A stretch of 64,000 bases of DNA from Planctomycetota bacterium (GTDB lineage: Bacteria > Planctomycetota > UBA1135 > GCA-002686595). Made by a program: the position numbers and the translations under genes. Position 1 is the first letter of the stretch. The number at the start of each line of letters is the position of its first letter. Positions 1 to 8,036 of this stretch are shown here, in pieces. The notes under the pieces are model-generated. The model made no database searches. It was given only the letters and a program-made list of their open reading frames with translations, and was not told the origin of the DNA. The stretch spans positions 7,533 to 71,532 of the forward strand of contig JACKHS010000019.1 in assembly GCA_020638875.1 (NCBI GenBank), written 5' to 3'.

Positions 1-285
1 GCCGAAGACCAGCGTCAGGAGCGCGGAGGCGGCGAAGAAGATCGCGCCGGCGTTGATGACCGAGCTCTTGGCGATCTCCTGCGCCTCCGACGGCTCGAGC
101 GGCGAGAGCGTCTCGCCGGTGGCGTACCAGTGCAGGAGGTGCGCGACGATCGCGACGTGCACCAGGATCAGCACGAGCGCGCGCCACTTCGCGACGCGCG
201 AGGGTCGCGGTTGGCGCGTGGTGGCGCCGGGCGGCACGCAGGGAGCCTTCGCGGCGGGGACGTCGGAGGGGGTCGGGGGAACCAT
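1..285 (-). CDS. 4Fe-4S polyferredoxin-like membrane protein, N-terminal part
   Basis: The gene runs off the left edge, so only the first 95 codons are present. The protein starts MVPPTPSDV, has a basic segment (about residues 24-35), a hydrophobic helix (about 36-52), then a W-Y-A-T-G-E-T-L-S-P-L-E-P-S-E-A stretch and a second hydrophobic helix ending ...LTLVFG. This order resembles the start of NapH/FesM-type membrane ferredoxins, in which the first helices come before CxxC clusters. Those clusters would lie outside the window, so the redox role is inferred from the N-terminus only. A TATCCT box lies 10 nt upstream of the ATG and supports this start. It is divergent from the DUF218 gene. 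Confidence 0.6.
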   Translation of the reverse strand, partial: MVPPTPSDVPAAKAPCVPPGATTRQPRPSRVAKWRALVLILVHVAIVAHLLHWYATGETLSPLEPSEAQEIAKSSVINAGAIFFAASALLTLVFG

Positions 286-295
286 CGCTACGCAG

Positions 296-301
296 AGGAT
301 A
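296..301 (-). promoter_or_regulatory. -10 box TATCCT of the polyferredoxin-like gene
   Basis: TATCCT on the minus strand, 10 nt before the ATG at 285. It fits the TANNNT-close-to-start pattern seen at many genes here and predicts a 5' UTR of a few nt at most. Confidence 0.45.
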
Positions 302-626
302 GGTCGCCGCCGCGCGCGAGGCAGGCGGCGAAGCCCGGGAATGCTCGCGCCGCGCCGCCGTCGCCGCGCGCGCACCCGGCGCGCCGATGACCTCCCGCGC
401 CGCCAGGGCGAAGGGCGCCACTCCGACGCGCCGCCCGCCCACCTCGCCGATGCGACCGCCTCGCCCGCGACTCCACCTTCGACACCGAACCGCGGGTCGC
501 CGCGCCGGCTTCCAAGGCGCGCCGGCGACGAGCTGCGAGGCTCCCCCGCGCCGGGGTCGGTCCGCTCCCACGCCGGACCGCGTGCGCCCCCGCGCCCAGA
601 GCCGCGGCATCCCGAACGTCGCGCGC
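302..626. other. Divergent intergenic region, no gene seen
   Basis: About 325 bp between the two divergent promoters. Open frames here are typical chance frames of a 74% GC sequence and show no recognisable protein. No strong hairpin or repeat was seen. Confidence 0.5.
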
Positions 627-632
627 TAGAGT
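627..632 (+). promoter_or_regulatory. -10 box TAGAGT of the DUF218 gene
   Basis: TAGAGT ends 6 nt before the ATG at 639. A start site about 7 nt downstream of the box would coincide with the start codon, so the mRNA is probably leaderless. Confidence 0.5.
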
Positions 633-638
633 GCTCCC

Positions 639-1631
639 ATGTCCACCCGCGACGTCCCTCGCACCGGCCGCGCACCCGCGAGCCTCCTGCGCGGCCTCGC
701 GCTCGGCGCCGCGGCGCTCGTCGGCCTCGCGTCGCTCTGCGCCGCGCTCACCGGCGACGGCGCGCTGTGGACCTCGCCGCTCCTCGGCGGCCCGCGCGTG
801 TGGAGCGCGCTCACCGGCCTCGCGTGGCTCGGCGTCGTCGCGCACGCGCTGCGGCCGCTCCCGCGCACGGCGCGCGTCGCGCTCGGCGGCGCGCTCGCGC
901 TCGTCACCGTCGCGGCGGCGCTCGACGTCGTGGCCTACTACCAGCTCGTCGCGCGCGCGGCGATCGCGACGCGCCTGGCCCTGCCGGCGAGCGCGGGCGT
1001 GCTGTTGCTCGCGTTCGCCGCGGCGCGCGAACTCGCGCGCACCGACGGGGCGCCGCGCGGCGCGCTCGCCTGGACGGCCGGGCTCGCCGGCGGCGCGACG
1101 GGCGGCGTGGCCGCGACGCTCGCGCTCGTGCTGGCCTTCGGCGCCACCGACTACCGCCGGCCGGCCGACTGCGCCGTCGTGCTCGGCGCGCGCGTGCACG
1201 CCGACGGCACGCCGAGCCTCGCGCTCGCCGACCGCGTGGCCGAGGGCGTGCGCCTGTACGAGACCGGCCTGGTGCACGAGCTCGTGATGAGCGGCGGCGT
1301 CGACCCGGGCCACGGCCGCAGCGAAGCGCGCGTCATGGCGCAGCTCGCCGTCGAGGCCGGCGTGCCCGCCGAGCACGTGCACCTCGACGAGGCCGGCGCG
1401 AACACGCGCGCCTCGGCCGAGAACTGCGCGCGCCTCGCCGCGGAGCACGGCTGGCGCGACGCGCTGCTCGTCAGCCACGGGTATCACCTGCTGCGCGCGA
1501 AGACCGCCTTCCACCGCGCCGGCCTGCGCACCTACAGCGTGCCGGCGCGCGAGACACGGCCGCTGCGCAAGGGCCCGCTGTTCGTGCTGCGCGAGTGCGT
1601 GGCCTGGCTCTACTACGCGCTGCCCGCATGA
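639..1631 (+). CDS. DUF218 (YdcF/SanA-like) membrane protein
   Basis: 330 residues. The N-terminal half (to about residue 170) holds several hydrophobic segments likely to be membrane helices. The C-terminal half is a DUF218 domain: C-A-V-V-L-G-A-R-V at about 178-186, an M-S-G-G turn near 218, and V-S-H-G-Y-H-L-L-R-A at about 278-287. DUF218 proteins (YdcF, SanA, ElyC) are membrane-anchored and several affect envelope integrity, but their reaction is not settled. The stop overlaps the start of the hydrolase gene (ATGA), so the two are probably translationally coupled. The start is supported by the TAGAGT box 6 nt upstream. Confidence 0.82.
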   Translation: MSTRDVPRTGRAPASLLRGLALGAAALVGLASLCAALTGDGALWTSPLLGGPRVWSALTGLAWLGVVAHALRPLPRTARVALGGALALVTVAAALDVVAYYQLVARAAIATRLALPASAGVLLLAFAAARELARTDGAPRGALAWTAGLAGGATGGVAATLALVLAFGATDYRRPADCAVVLGARVHADGTPSLALADRVAEGVRLYETGLVHELVMSGGVDPGHGRSEARVMAQLAVEAGVPAEHVHLDEAGANTRASAENCARLAAEHGWRDALLVSHGYHLLRAKTAFHRAGLRTYSVPARETRPLRKGPLFVLRECVAWLYYALPA

Positions 1632-2383
1632 ACGCGCGCGTGCTGGCCGAGGGCGGCGCGGGCACGCCGCTCGTCTACGTGCCGGGCATCGACGGCACGG
1701 GCGAGCTGCTGCTCGGGCTCACGCCGCGGCTCGAGGCCTGCTTCCGCCTCGTGCGCCTCGCCTACGACGTGCGCGAGCCGCGCGCCGACGGGTACGCCGA
1801 GCTCGCCGCGAGCGTGGCCGAGGTCGTGCGCGCGCGCGGCGTCGCGCGCTGCCTCGTGCTGTGCGAGTCCTTCGGCGGCGCCGTCGGCCTGCAGCTCGCG
1901 CTCGACGCGCCCGAGCTCGTCGCGGGCGTGTGCGTCGTGAACTCGTTCGCGTACTACCCCGAGCGCGGCCGTCTGGCGCTCGCGCGCGGGCTCTCGCCGC
2001 TCGTGCCCGAGGCCGCCTTCCACTTCGGCCGTCGCTGGCTCGCGCCGCGCAACCTCTTCGGCCGCCGCCGCGACCGCGCCGCGCTCGAGGCCTTCCGCGC
2101 GCTGCCGGGCAACTTCTTCGACGAGGGCTACGAGCGCCGCCTCGACATGATCCGCGCGCTCGACCTGCGCCCGCGCCTCGGCGAGCTGCGCCAGCCCGTC
2201 GCGCTCTACGCCGGCGACGCCGACCGCATCGTGCCCTCGGTCGAGTGCCTGGGCGAGGTGCATGCGCTCGTGCACCAGGCCACCCTCGACGTGCTGCCGG
2301 GCGGCGGGCACCTGGTGCTGCCGCTAGCCGCCGAGCCCTGGCCCGAGCGGCTCCAGGAGCTGGGACGCCGCGCGGGATTCTGA
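1628..2383 (+). CDS. Alpha/beta hydrolase
   Basis: 251 residues with an alpha/beta-hydrolase layout: an oxyanion-type turn P-G-I-D-G-T (19-24), a nucleophile elbow C-E-S-F-G-G with Ser81, an acid region G-D-A-D-R-I-V-P (Asp199 likely), and a C-terminal G-G-G-H with His228. There is no signal peptide, so it is probably cytoplasmic. The substrate cannot be told from the sequence. It overlaps the DUF218 gene by 4 bp and is likely co-transcribed with it. Confidence 0.82.
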   Translation: MNARVLAEGGAGTPLVYVPGIDGTGELLLGLTPRLEACFRLVRLAYDVREPRADGYAELAASVAEVVRARGVARCLVLCESFGGAVGLQLALDAPELVAGVCVVNSFAYYPERGRLALARGLSPLVPEAAFHFGRRWLAPRNLFGRRRDRAALEAFRALPGNFFDEGYERRLDMIRALDLRPRLGELRQPVALYAGDADRIVPSVECLGEVHALVHQATLDVLPGGGHLVLPLAAEPWPERLQELGRRAGF

Positions 2384-2479
2384 GCGGGTCCGCGGGAAGA
2401 GCGCGAGGGGCGGCGCGTCCGCCGTGGCCCCCGCGTCCCCGAGCCGGTCCCCGCGATCGGTGAGCCCCGCCCGCGTCCG

Positions 2480-4405
2480 GTGAGAAGAGAGTTCGTCCCC
2501 GCGCTGCTGCTCGCGTGCGCCACGGCCCCGGCCGTGGCCAGCACCGGCCTCGAGCCGGAGCTCGGGCGTTTGGAGGCGCTGGTGCACGCGGCCGCGACGG
2601 AGCTGCCCTGGCGCTTCGACGAGGAGGCCGCGCGGCTCGAGGCGAACGCGCTGGGCAAGCCGCTCGTCGTGTACGTGCGGCAGATCGGCGACCCGCTGGG
2701 GCGTGCGCGCGGCCAGGGTCGGCTCGCGCTGCCCGAGGTCTCGCTCGACGACGACGGCTACGCGCGCGACGTGCTCTTCCGCGCCGCGGTGCTGTCGCAG
2801 GAGGACGTGGCCGCGCTGCTCGCGCGGCGCTGCGTGCCGTGCGTGCGCACGGTGGCGCCCGACGACGCGCGCGCGCTCGCACCGCCGGCGCTCGTCGTCT
2901 ACCGGCCCGAGGGAGGGGAGCTCGCGCGCCGCGACCGCTTCGGCACGCTGTGCGCCGAGGAGGTCGACGCGTTCCTGCGCGGCCTGGTCGCGGACGCGCG
3001 CGCGCCGCTCGCGGGGCGCGACGCCGAGGCGCTGTACCGCGACGGCGAGCTCGAGCTCCTGCTCGAGGTCACGCGCTACGACGGCCGCGGGGACACGCGG
3101 CTGTGGCGTTCGCGCGCGCTCGCGCGGCTGGGCGACGACGAGGCGGCCGAGCGCGAGCTCGCGGGCCTGGGCGGCGCGGGCGTGCTGGCGCAACGCGCGC
3201 GCTTGGCGACGCGTCGCGGCGACTGGCCGGCGGCCGCGACGCTGTGGCAGGACGCGCGCCGGCTCGCGCGCGGCGAGCTGCACGACGAGGCCGCGTTCGG
3301 CGCGGCGTGGGCGCTGGCGCGGCAGGGCGAGCCCGTCGCGGCCGCGGCGCTGTGGTACGCGACCGCGGCCGACGCGACGCCGGTGGGCCGGCGCGCGGCG
3401 GCGTGCCTGCTCGACGCGGGCCCGCGCCTCGCGCTCGCCGCGAGCCTGCGCGCGTTCCGCGCCGACGACGGCTACCTCGACCCGCAGCGCTCGCTCGAGG
3501 CGCTGCTCGACCTGCAGCAGCCCGACGGCTCGTTCACCGCGGTGGGCGGCTTCGAGGGCGACGCGTGGAGCGCGCCGGCGATCACCGCGCTCGCGCTCGA
3601 AGCCTTGCGCGCCTGGCAGGCCGATGCGCCGGTCGAGTTGCACGGCCGCGTGCTCGACGGCGCCGACGCGGCGCGGCTGTACCTCGTCGACTGGGCGTTG
3701 CGCGACGACCCGCCGCGCGGCCTCGACGCGTTCAACGAGCCGCGCGTGCTGCGCGCGCTGCTCGGCGAGGGCGAGCGCGCCGCCGCGCAGACCCTCGTGC
3801 GCCGCATGGCGCGTCACCAGCTCGCCGCCGGCGGCTGGTCGGCCTACGGTGACGGCTGGCCGATCTCGTTCCTGACCGCCGAGGGCGTGCTCGCCTGGCT
3901 CGACGCGAAGGCGGCCGGGCTCGCGGTGCCGACGTACGAGCTCGAGCGCGCGCTCGGCACGCTCGAGCTCCTGCGCCTGCCCGACGGCGGCTTCCACTAC
4001 GGCTTCGGCCCGGGCCGCGCGTGGACGACGCCGGTCGGCGGCTCGATCGCGCGCGACCCGCTGTGCGAGCTGGCGCTCCTGCGCGGCGGCCGCGGCAGCT
4101 TCGCGGCGCTCGACGACGCGCTGCGCGACTACCTGCGGCACGCGCACGAGCTCGCCGGTCCGCTGCGGCGCCTCGACGCCGAGTTCGACGTCCGCGGGCA
4201 CGCCAGCTACCACTTCTTCTACGGCCACGACGGCGCGGTGGCCGCCGCGCGCTTCGCCGACGAGGCGCTGCGCGCGCGCGTGGTCGAGACGGCGCTGCGC
4301 GAGGTCGCGGCGAGCGGCCAGGGCGACGGCACCTTCCTCGACCACTGGCGCCTCGGCCGCGCGTACGCGACGGCGATGGCCCTGCGGCTGGCCGCCGCGC
4401 GCTGA
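2480..4405 (+). CDS. Secreted protein with thioredoxin-like N-terminus and terpenoid-cyclase-type repeats
   Basis: 641 residues from a GTG start; the next residues (RREFVPALLLACATAPAVAS) look like a signal peptide. Residues about 50-175 resemble a thioredoxin fold without a standard CxxC (a C-V-P-C occurs near residue 117). Residues about 175-320 are alpha-helical and TPR-like. From about 335 onwards there are prenyltransferase/squalene-cyclase-type repeats: L-Q-Q-P-D-G-S-F at about 345, L-P-D-G-G-F-H-Y-G near 505 and a Q-G-D-G-T-F repeat close to the C-terminus. No catalytic DxDD motif of cyclases was found, so this is more likely a secreted toroid or binding protein than an enzyme. The function is unknown. 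Confidence 0.7.
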   Translation: MRREFVPALLLACATAPAVASTGLEPELGRLEALVHAAATELPWRFDEEAARLEANALGKPLVVYVRQIGDPLGRARGQGRLALPEVSLDDDGYARDVLFRAAVLSQEDVAALLARRCVPCVRTVAPDDARALAPPALVVYRPEGGELARRDRFGTLCAEEVDAFLRGLVADARAPLAGRDAEALYRDGELELLLEVTRYDGRGDTRLWRSRALARLGDDEAAERELAGLGGAGVLAQRARLATRRGDWPAAATLWQDARRLARGELHDEAAFGAAWALARQGEPVAAAALWYATAADATPVGRRAAACLLDAGPRLALAASLRAFRADDGYLDPQRSLEALLDLQQPDGSFTAVGGFEGDAWSAPAITALALEALRAWQADAPVELHGRVLDGADAARLYLVDWALRDDPPRGLDAFNEPRVLRALLGEGERAAAQTLVRRMARHQLAAGGWSAYGDGWPISFLTAEGVLAWLDAKAAGLAVPTYELERALGTLELLRLPDGGFHYGFGPGRAWTTPVGGSIARDPLCELALLRGGRGSFAALDDALRDYLRHAHELAGPLRRLDAEFDVRGHASYHFFYGHDGAVAAARFADEALRARVVETALREVAASGQGDGTFLDHWRLGRAYATAMALRLAAAR

Positions 4406-4510
4406 ACGCCGGCGCGCGCGCGGCGTTGGCCTCGAAATGCGCGGATTCCGCCAAGAGGCCCGGCGCCCGTCCGTGGTAGCCGGCGACCCGGAGATGAGGA
4501 GCCCTGCCCC

Positions 4511-5044
4511 ATGAAGCGCGGTGGCGCGACGGACGGCGACTGGATCCGCGGGCTGTTGGAGCGCCACGAGCGACCGCTCACGCTCTACGCCGCGCGGCTG
4601 GTCCGTGACGTGGAGCGCGCGCGCGACGTGGTGCAGGAGGCCTTCCTCCGGCTGACCCAGCAAGAGCGCGCCGCGCTCGCGGGGCACGAGGCGGTCTGGC
4701 TCTACAAGGTCTGCCGCAACCTGTGCCTCGACGTGCGGCGCAAGGAGAGTCGCATGAGCCTGTTGGACACCGAGCACGAAGAGGGCGCGCACAGCAGCAC
4801 GCCGCCGCCCGAACACGCGGCGGAACTCGCCGACAGCGTCGAGCACGTCCTGACGACGATGCGCGCGCTGCCCGCGAAGCAGCAGGAGGTGCTGCGCCTG
4901 CGCTTCCAGAGCGGCCTCAGCTACGCCGAGATCGCGCAGGTCACCGAGGACACGATCGGGAACGTCGGCTGGCTCCTGCACGAGGGGCTCAAGGGACTGC
5001 GGGCGCGGCTCGCGCCGAGCGAGGCTCGAGGGGTGGAGGCGTGA
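4511..5044 (+). CDS. RNA polymerase ECF-type sigma factor
   Basis: 177 residues. Region 2 is visible at about 20-95 (Y-A-A-R-L-V-R-D, R-D-V-V-Q-E-A-F-L-R-L, W-L-Y-K-V-C-R-N-L-C-L-D) and region 4 at about 110-165 (L-P-A-K-Q-Q-E-V-L-R-L-R-F, L-S-Y-A-E-I-A-Q-V-T). It lacks regions 1 and 3, as ECF factors do. GATGAGGAGC just upstream is a plausible ribosome binding site. The stop overlaps a possible GTG start of the next gene, whose N-terminus looks like an anti-sigma segment, so the pair is likely a sigma/anti-sigma unit. Confidence 0.9.
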   Translation: MKRGGATDGDWIRGLLERHERPLTLYAARLVRDVERARDVVQEAFLRLTQQERAALAGHEAVWLYKVCRNLCLDVRRKESRMSLLDTEHEEGAHSSTPPPEHAAELADSVEHVLTTMRALPAKQQEVLRLRFQSGLSYAEIAQVTEDTIGNVGWLLHEGLKGLRARLAPSEARGVEA

Positions 5045-5049
5045 CGACC

Positions 5050-7389
5050 ATGAAGGCGAAGGACTGGAACGACGACCCGCGGCTGACGGCGTACGCGCTG
5101 GGCGAGCTGCACGGTGAAGAACGCGCGGCGCTCGAGCGCGAGCTCGAGAGCGACGCCGAGGCGCGCGCGATCGTGGCGGAGGTGCGGGCGGTCGCCGCGC
5201 GGCTGAGCGCGGAGTTCGAGGCGGAGCTCGAGAGCGTGACGCCTGCCTCGCATGCGCCGCGCGTCGTCGCGCACCCGCTCCCCGCGCCGGGGCCGCGCCC
5301 GCGCTGGATCCGCCCGGTCGCGTTCGTGGCCGCGGCCGCCGCCGTGCTCGTCGTGGCCGTTGCCGCCGGCATCTACTGGCGCCAGGACGCGCCGCGCGAG
5401 CGTTGGCTGGTCGCTCGGTTCGAGCCGTCCAAGGAGGTCGCGAGCGGCGAGACGCGGGCGCCGGGCACCGAGGCGGACGCGCCGGCGAGATTCGACGACG
5501 CGGGCGGCGAGGCCTGGAACGAGCCCGGTCCCCGCGACGCGAGTGTCCTGGGAGGGCAAGCGTCGGGCGGGCCCGCGGTGCGGAACTCGAGCTTGCGCGA
5601 CGACGAGTCCGAGGCCGCGAGCGTGCGTGACGAGCTCGAACGGACGGAGCAGCTCCTGGTCGACTCGCGAGGCACCGGCGAGAACGCGCAGCTCGAGGAC
5701 GCGCTGCTCGACTACGACGTCGAGTTCGAGGAGGCGGATCCCGAGGAGATGGAGTTGCAGGCCGTCGCTGGCTTGGTGGAGCGCGACGCGGGGCGCCTGC
5801 GCCTCGCCGAGATCCTGCACCGCGAGGCGCTCGGCGACGGCGACGAGGCCTCGAAGCTCGACCGCAGCGCCGACCTCCCCAACCGCGAGGGCTACGCCGC
5901 GCTCGTCGAGAACGCCTTCGAGTCGCCGACGCAGGCGCCGCTGTCGACCTTCTCGGTCGACGTCGACACCGCCTCCTACGCGAACGTGCGGCGCCTCCTG
6001 CGCGAGGGCCGCCTGCCCCCGCCGGACGCGGTGCGCCTCGAGGAGCTCGTCAACTACTTCCGCTACACCTACGCGCAGCCGACGCTGGACGTGCCCTTCG
6101 CGGTCGACGTCGCCGTGGGCGCCGCGCCGTGGGCGCCGACGCACCGGCTCGTGCGGCTCGCGCTGCAGGGGCGCGTGACGCACCCGCTCGAGCGGCCGGC
6201 GGCGAACCTCGTGTTCCTCGTCGACGTGTCGGGCTCGATGGACGAGCCGGACAAGCTGCCGCTGCTCGTGCAGGGCCTGCAGATGCTGGTGCGCGAGCTC
6301 GACGCGCGGGACCGCGTGGCGCTCGTCGTCTACGCCGGCGCCTCGGGCCTCGTGCTCGACTCGACGAGCTGCGCCGAGGGCACGGCGATCACGCAGGCGC
6401 TCGAGCGCCTCTCGGCCGGCGGCTCGACCAACGGCGGCGCGGGCATCGAGCTCGCCTACGACGTGGCCAAGCGCCACTTCGTCGAGGGCGGCATCAACCG
6501 CGTCCTGCTCGCCACCGACGGCGACTTCAACGTCGGCGTCAGCGACGACGGCAGCCTCACGCGCCTGATCGAGGCGAAGGCGAAGAGCGGCGTCTTCCTG
6601 ACCGTGCTGGGCTTCGGCACCGGCAACCTGCAGGACGCCAAGATGGAGGCGCTGGCCGACCACGGCAACGGGACCTACGCCTACGTCGACAGCGTCCTCG
6701 AGGCGCGCAAGGTGCTCGTCGAGGAGCTCGGCGCGACGCTCGAGACGATCGCGAAGGACGTCAAGGTGCAGGTCGAGTTCAACCCGGCCGAGGTCGCCGC
6801 CTACCGCCTGCTCGGTTACGAGAACCGCAAGCTCGCGGCGCGCGACTTCAACGACGACACCAGGGACGCCGGCGAGATCGGCGCGGGCCACACGGTCACG
6901 GCGCTCTACGAGGTCGTGCCGGTGGGCGTCGAGGTGCCGAAGGCGTCGGTCGACCCGCTGCGCTACCAGACGCCGACGCAGGTGAGCGGCGCGGCGTACA
7001 GCGGCGAGCTCTTGACCGTGAAGCTGCGCTACAAGGCGCCCGACGGCGAGACCTCGAAGCTGATCGAGCGCGTCGTGCGCGACGAGCGCCGCGGCTTCGA
7101 CGAGCTCGACGCCGACACGCGCTTCGCGGCGGCGGTGGCGGCCTACGGCATGCTGCTGCGCGGCTCGGCCTACGCGGGCAACGCGAGCTGGGACCGCGTG
7201 CTCGCCTGGGCGGGGGCGGCGCTGGGTGAGGACCCGGGCGGCTACCGCGCCGAGTTCCTCGAGCTGGTGCGACGCGCGAATGAGCTCGACCCCCACGGGC
7301 TCGACCCGCGCGGCGCCGACTGGCGTGAGCGCCTGAAGCAGCTCGGCTACCTCCTCGACGAGGACGAGGCGGGGGACGGCGACCGCTAG
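5050..7389 (+). CDS. Anti-sigma-like transmembrane protein with von Willebrand A (YfbK-type) domain
   Basis: 779 residues. Residues 1-70 are a short acidic, helical cytoplasmic segment (L-T-A-Y-A-L-G-E-L-H-G-E-E-R-A-A-L-E) typical of putative zinc-finger-less anti-sigma N-termini. One transmembrane helix lies at about 88-110. After an acidic linker, a YfbK-type N-terminal domain (about 278-385, with S-T-F-S-V-D-V-D-T-A-S-Y-A-N-V), a vWA domain with the metal-site motif D392-V-S-G-S-M, and a DUF3520-like C-terminal domain follow. An in-frame GTG at 5041 overlaps the sigma stop; ATG 5050 was preferred. Role inferred: it tethers the upstream sigma factor and senses a ligand outside the membrane. 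Confidence 0.85.
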   Translation: MKAKDWNDDPRLTAYALGELHGEERAALERELESDAEARAIVAEVRAVAARLSAEFEAELESVTPASHAPRVVAHPLPAPGPRPRWIRPVAFVAAAAAVLVVAVAAGIYWRQDAPRERWLVARFEPSKEVASGETRAPGTEADAPARFDDAGGEAWNEPGPRDASVLGGQASGGPAVRNSSLRDDESEAASVRDELERTEQLLVDSRGTGENAQLEDALLDYDVEFEEADPEEMELQAVAGLVERDAGRLRLAEILHREALGDGDEASKLDRSADLPNREGYAALVENAFESPTQAPLSTFSVDVDTASYANVRRLLREGRLPPPDAVRLEELVNYFRYTYAQPTLDVPFAVDVAVGAAPWAPTHRLVRLALQGRVTHPLERPAANLVFLVDVSGSMDEPDKLPLLVQGLQMLVRELDARDRVALVVYAGASGLVLDSTSCAEGTAITQALERLSAGGSTNGGAGIELAYDVAKRHFVEGGINRVLLATDGDFNVGVSDDGSLTRLIEAKAKSGVFLTVLGFGTGNLQDAKMEALADHGNGTYAYVDSVLEARKVLVEELGATLETIAKDVKVQVEFNPAEVAAYRLLGYENRKLAARDFNDDTRDAGEIGAGHTVTALYEVVPVGVEVPKASVDPLRYQTPTQVSGAAYSGELLTVKLRYKAPDGETSKLIERVVRDERRGFDELDADTRFAAAVAAYGMLLRGSAYAGNASWDRVLAWAGAALGEDPGGYRAEFLELVRRANELDPHGLDPRGADWRERLKQLGYLLDEDEAGDGDR

Positions 7390-7630
7390 GGGCGCGCCCC
7401 GAGCGCGCGGCGGCAGGCGGCCTCGAGCACGTCCGGCCGCCGCGCGCTCGCCGTAGACAGCCGCCGCGGGTCGGGGGCGACGAGGAGCTCGGGCATCGCG
7501 GACGGACAGCCGACTCGCGGCGCGCGGCCGGCCGCGTGGTGGGGACGCCGGGGCGCGCGGCGCGGCGGCGACTCCGCCGCCGTCTCGCTGGGGCGCGCTG
7601 GGGGAACGCGGGGCGCGCGTCGGGACGAGC

Positions 7631-7943
7631 TGTGGAGAACTCGCGCGGCGCGGGCGCTCTCCACGACGTCTGCGCAAGGCCGCGGCGGCCGCGCGGCACC
7701 GCGGGAGGCCGGCACCCCCCGGCCGTCGCTCGCCGCCCGGAGCGCGCAACTTGCGCTGCTGGAGAGGTTTGCGCGCGGGGCTCGACGGCAACCCGGCCGC
7801 GCGCGCGGAGAGCGGCGCGCTCCGAGCGCAGCCGAGGCCCGAGGTTGTCCACACCTCCGAGGGCGATCTGGGTCGCGGTGGTGAAATGTGGAGAATTCTC
7901 AGGCGGCCTGCACGGCGGCTGGTGGCGCTCGGGGATCTCCACA
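7631..7943. promoter_or_regulatory. Cluster of DnaA-box-like nonamers
   Basis: Four sites share the TCCACA core of DnaA boxes: TGTGGAGAA at 7631-7639, TTGTCCACA at 7845-7853, TGTGGAGAA at 7887-7895, and ATCTCCACA at 7935-7943 (weaker). TTGTCCACA is a preferred DnaA box in high-GC actinobacteria, and TTCTCCACA (the reverse complement of TGTGGAGAA) differs from the E. coli consensus at one position. Whether this is an origin, a DnaA-titrating site or DnaA control of mraZ is not shown. Confidence 0.4.
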
Positions 7944-7970
7944 CGAAATCCATCACGAGGCTCGCCTCGT

Positions 7971-7985
7971 TGGGGCGGGCTGGGT
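7971..7985 (+). promoter_or_regulatory. Possible MraZ-binding repeats
   Basis: TGGGG-CGGGC-TGGGT: two TGGGN repeats with 5-nt spacing just before the -10 box of mraZ. MraZ of other bacteria binds TGGGN repeats spaced this way at its own promoter, so autoregulation is plausible. TGGG is common in GC-rich DNA, so the case rests on the spacing and position. Confidence 0.4.
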
Positions 7986-7990
7986 ACTCT
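7985..7990 (+). promoter_or_regulatory. -10 box TACTCT of mraZ
   Basis: TACTCT ends 10 nt before the ATG at 8001 that opens an 11-codon frame overlapping the mraZ start. The box shares one base with the second TGGGN repeat. Confidence 0.4.
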
Positions 7991-8000
7991 CCCGCCCCCG

Positions 8001-8036
8001 ATGGCCGACGTCCCCCCGACCCCCGCCGCCGCGTGA
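8001..8036 (+). CDS. Eleven-codon leader frame overlapping mraZ
   Basis: ATG 8001 opens MADVPPTPAAA and stops at a TGA that overlaps the GTG start of mraZ by GTGA. It sits at the expected distance from the TACTCT -10 box. It is either a translationally coupled leader peptide or the true N-terminus of MraZ separated by a one-base error in the C-rich run at 8011-8030. Confidence 0.3.
   Translation: MADVPPTPAAA

Larger units (their letters stand above)
7390..8000. other. Long intergenic region upstream of mraZ
   Basis: About 610 bp without a convincing gene. It holds DnaA-box-like nonamers (7631-7943), two TGGGN-N5-TGGGN arrays (7589-7603 and 7971-7985) and a -10 box (7985-7990). The stretch around 7880-7900 is the least GC-rich part. 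Confidence 0.5.

Noticed and set aside
53..2383. Long open frame through 53-2383 on the plus strand
   Set aside because: Only its last part (from 1628) is a recognisable protein; the rest is Arg/Ala-rich chance frame overlapping the DUF218 gene.
7386..7496. Short minus-strand peptide frame (M-P-E-L-L-V-A-P-D-P) after the vWA gene
   Set aside because: Reads somewhat like protein but is only about 36 codons with no family, no -10 box and no ribosome site.
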